From NCBI GenBank assembly GCA_007123395.1, contig SKLD01000171.1:1-6615 (forward strand): 6,615 nucleotides of DNA, read 5' to 3'. Positions within the stretch are counted from its first letter, which is position 1. Every line of letters starts with the position of its first letter. The stretch comes from Opitutales bacterium (GTDB lineage: Bacteria; Verrucomicrobiota; Verrucomicrobiia; Opitutales; Oceanipulchritudinaceae). The notes under the pieces were generated by a model, which did no database searches, was not told where the DNA came from, and saw nothing but the letters and a program-made list of their open reading frames with translations. Position numbers and translations under genes: made by a program. Shown here piece after piece: positions 5,538 through 6,615 of the stretch.

Positions 5538-6615
5538 TCAAGCGTGGGTGTCTCCGTTTGCGGGCGGATCGATCCAGCGGTTGTTGTCTTTGATAAGCTG
5601 GATGAGTTCGTCGACGGCGTCTTCGGCGGGAATGTGGACTTTGACGCAGGTCTTTCCAACGTAGAGGTTGATCTTTCCGGGTGAGCCGCCGACGTAGCCG
5701 AAGTCGGCGTCGGCCATCTCGCCGGGTCCGTTGACGATGCAGCCCATGACGGCGATCGTTACGCCCTTGAGGTGGCCGGTGGCGGCGCGTATCCGCTGCG
5801 TCGTCGATTGCAGGTCAAAGAGGGTGCGTCCGCAGCTCGGGCAGGCAACATATTCCGTCTTGGTCGTGCGCGCCCGCGCGCCCTGCAGGATGTTGTAGGC
5901 GAGGGCAAGGGATTGCGCCGGGTCGGGCACCGTCTCGACGCTGAGGATGTCGCCGAGTCCGTCGCAAAGGAGCGGCCCGGCGAGGAGACTGGCTTCGAGG
6001 AGCTGGTCGCCGAACCACGGCTGCGGATGGATGGCGTTGGCCCCCGTGGCGCGGATCCAGAGCGGTGCCCGCAGGCCGAGGCTGTCGAGGGTTTCGGCGA
6101 GCTGGCGATAGGCGCCGAGCGGGTGGACGTCGCCGCCGGAGGGCGGAGAGGAGAGGGTGAAGCAAAGCCGCTTCGCGTGCGGGGCAAGAATGTCGGCGAG
6201 GGCCGGGAGATCTTCGGGCGGCAGGTCGAGGGCGGCAAAGAGGCCCCCGTGTTCCGCCGCGTGCAGAAGGCGTGAGATCCGGTCTGGTTCACCGTCGTCG
6301 GCGCGGGTGAGAAGCATGTCGCCCGCGCGGGCGGATGCCCCGACGGCCTCGGCGGCGGGAAGGGGCAGGGCGGAGACATCCCAGACGCAGAAGGCCGCGT
6401 GTTTGCGTACCGTGTCTCCAAGCGCGGCGAGATGTGCGGTGCTTGTATCGGCGGCAACCGGGAGGAGGAGCCCTTCGAGGGGCGCATCCGGGAGGCGGCG
6501 GCGCAGGGAAGCGAGGGCGGCGTCGAGCGCACCGGGATCGTCCAGGGCGTGGGCGGGGGCCGGCTGGATGACGCGCGGCGGTTCGAGCGGAGCGACCACG
6601 CACTGTGGCCCGAAA
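5538..6615 (-). CDS. ispG: 4-hydroxy-3-methylbut-2-enyl diphosphate synthase (IspG/GcpE), C-terminal part (cut by window edge)
   Basis: IspG reduces 2-C-methyl-D-erythritol 2,4-cyclodiphosphate to HMBPP, the penultimate step of the MEP isoprenoid pathway, in the cytoplasm, using a [4Fe-4S] cluster. The frame is open to the window edge (358 codons plus stop visible). The GTG at 6599-6597 is an internal valine, because five more in-frame codons precede it without a stop. The C-terminal iron-sulfur domain is unmistakable: KTEYVACPSCGRTLFDLQ (first Cys codon 5843-5841), then VMGCIVNGPGEMADADFGYVG. The two cysteines of CPSC and the one of MGC are the cluster ligands, and the glutamate of NGPGE is the fourth-ligand/catalytic residue. 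The sequence before it, including LCDGLGDILSVE and NILQGARART, resembles the extra central domain and its junction in the large plant and chlamydial forms rather than the short E. coli form. The gene looks more GC-rich than the genes downstream. Confidence 0.96.
   Translation of the reverse strand, partial: FGPQCVVAPLEPPRVIQPAPAHALDDPGALDAALASLRRRLPDAPLEGLLLPVAADTSTAHLAALGDTVRKHAAFCVWDVSALPLPAAEAVGASARAGDMLLTRADDGEPDRISRLLHAAEHGGLFAALDLPPEDLPALADILAPHAKRLCFTLSSPPSGGDVHPLGAYRQLAETLDSLGLRAPLWIRATGANAIHPQPWFGDQLLEASLLAGPLLCDGLGDILSVETVPDPAQSLALAYNILQGARARTTKTEYVACPSCGRTLFDLQSTTQRIRAATGHLKGVTIAVMGCIVNGPGEMADADFGYVGGSPGKINLYVGKTCVKVHIPAEDAVDELIQLIKDNNRWIDPPANGDTHA

Noticed and set aside
6597..6599. 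GTG start for ispG at 6599
   Set aside because: The frame stays open beyond it to the window edge, and the protein would lack the whole N-terminal barrel; it is an internal valine codon.
1..6615. tRNA, rRNA, riboswitch, CRISPR array or insertion sequence
   Set aside because: No cloverleaf-like sequence, conserved rRNA segment, regularly spaced repeats or transposase motif was seen on either strand; the space is almost fully taken by protein genes.

Overview
The window carries six protein-coding genes, all on the minus strand, so transcription runs from high to low coordinates. The genes at both edges are cut by the window. The gene set suggests a member of the Verrucomicrobiota (Opitutae-like) or a close PVC relative. 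The reasons are a PEP-CTERM exported protein, a type I sulfatase beside carbohydrate hydrolases, an IspG whose C-terminal region resembles the large plant/chlamydial form, and weak or absent Shine-Dalgarno sequences. The taxonomic call is inference; no rRNA or other marker is present.

Layout in transcription order. (1) 6615-5538: the C-terminal part of ispG, the iron-sulfur enzyme of the MEP isoprenoid pathway. (2) 5537-5283: an intergenic region with several GC-rich hairpins, an 11-base sequence repeated elsewhere in the window, and a candidate promoter. (3) 5282-4464: a secreted PEP-CTERM protein of unknown function, followed by a strong intrinsic terminator at 4433-4397. (4) 4396-4205: a second intergenic region with the other copy of the 11-base repeat and an 18-base inverted repeat. 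(5) 4204 to 1: a tight four-gene cluster encoding a D-2-hydroxyacid dehydrogenase family protein, a type I sulfatase, a GH43-type glycosidase and the N-terminal two thirds or so of a GH105-type unsaturated uronyl hydrolase.

The four-gene cluster is very probably one operon: the first two genes overlap by 4 bases (ATGA), and the next gaps are 25 and 37 bases. Sulfatase plus GH43 plus GH105 is a combination expected for breaking down a sulfated polysaccharide that contains uronic acid, after a lyase (not in this window) has made unsaturated ends. Ulvan-like or other sulfated algal or pectic glycans are candidates, but the substrate cannot be fixed from sequence alone. The sulfatase and GH43 show no signal peptide, while GH105 does, so the steps may be split between compartments. 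The dehydrogenase has an altered dinucleotide-binding glycine motif and an unknown role in the pathway.

No RNA gene, CRISPR array, insertion sequence or complete mobile element was seen. ispG looks clearly more GC-rich than parts of the sulfatase/glycosidase cluster. I found no convincing new multi-gene system; the least explained items are the altered dehydrogenase at the head of the operon and the REP-like sequences flanking the PEP-CTERM gene.
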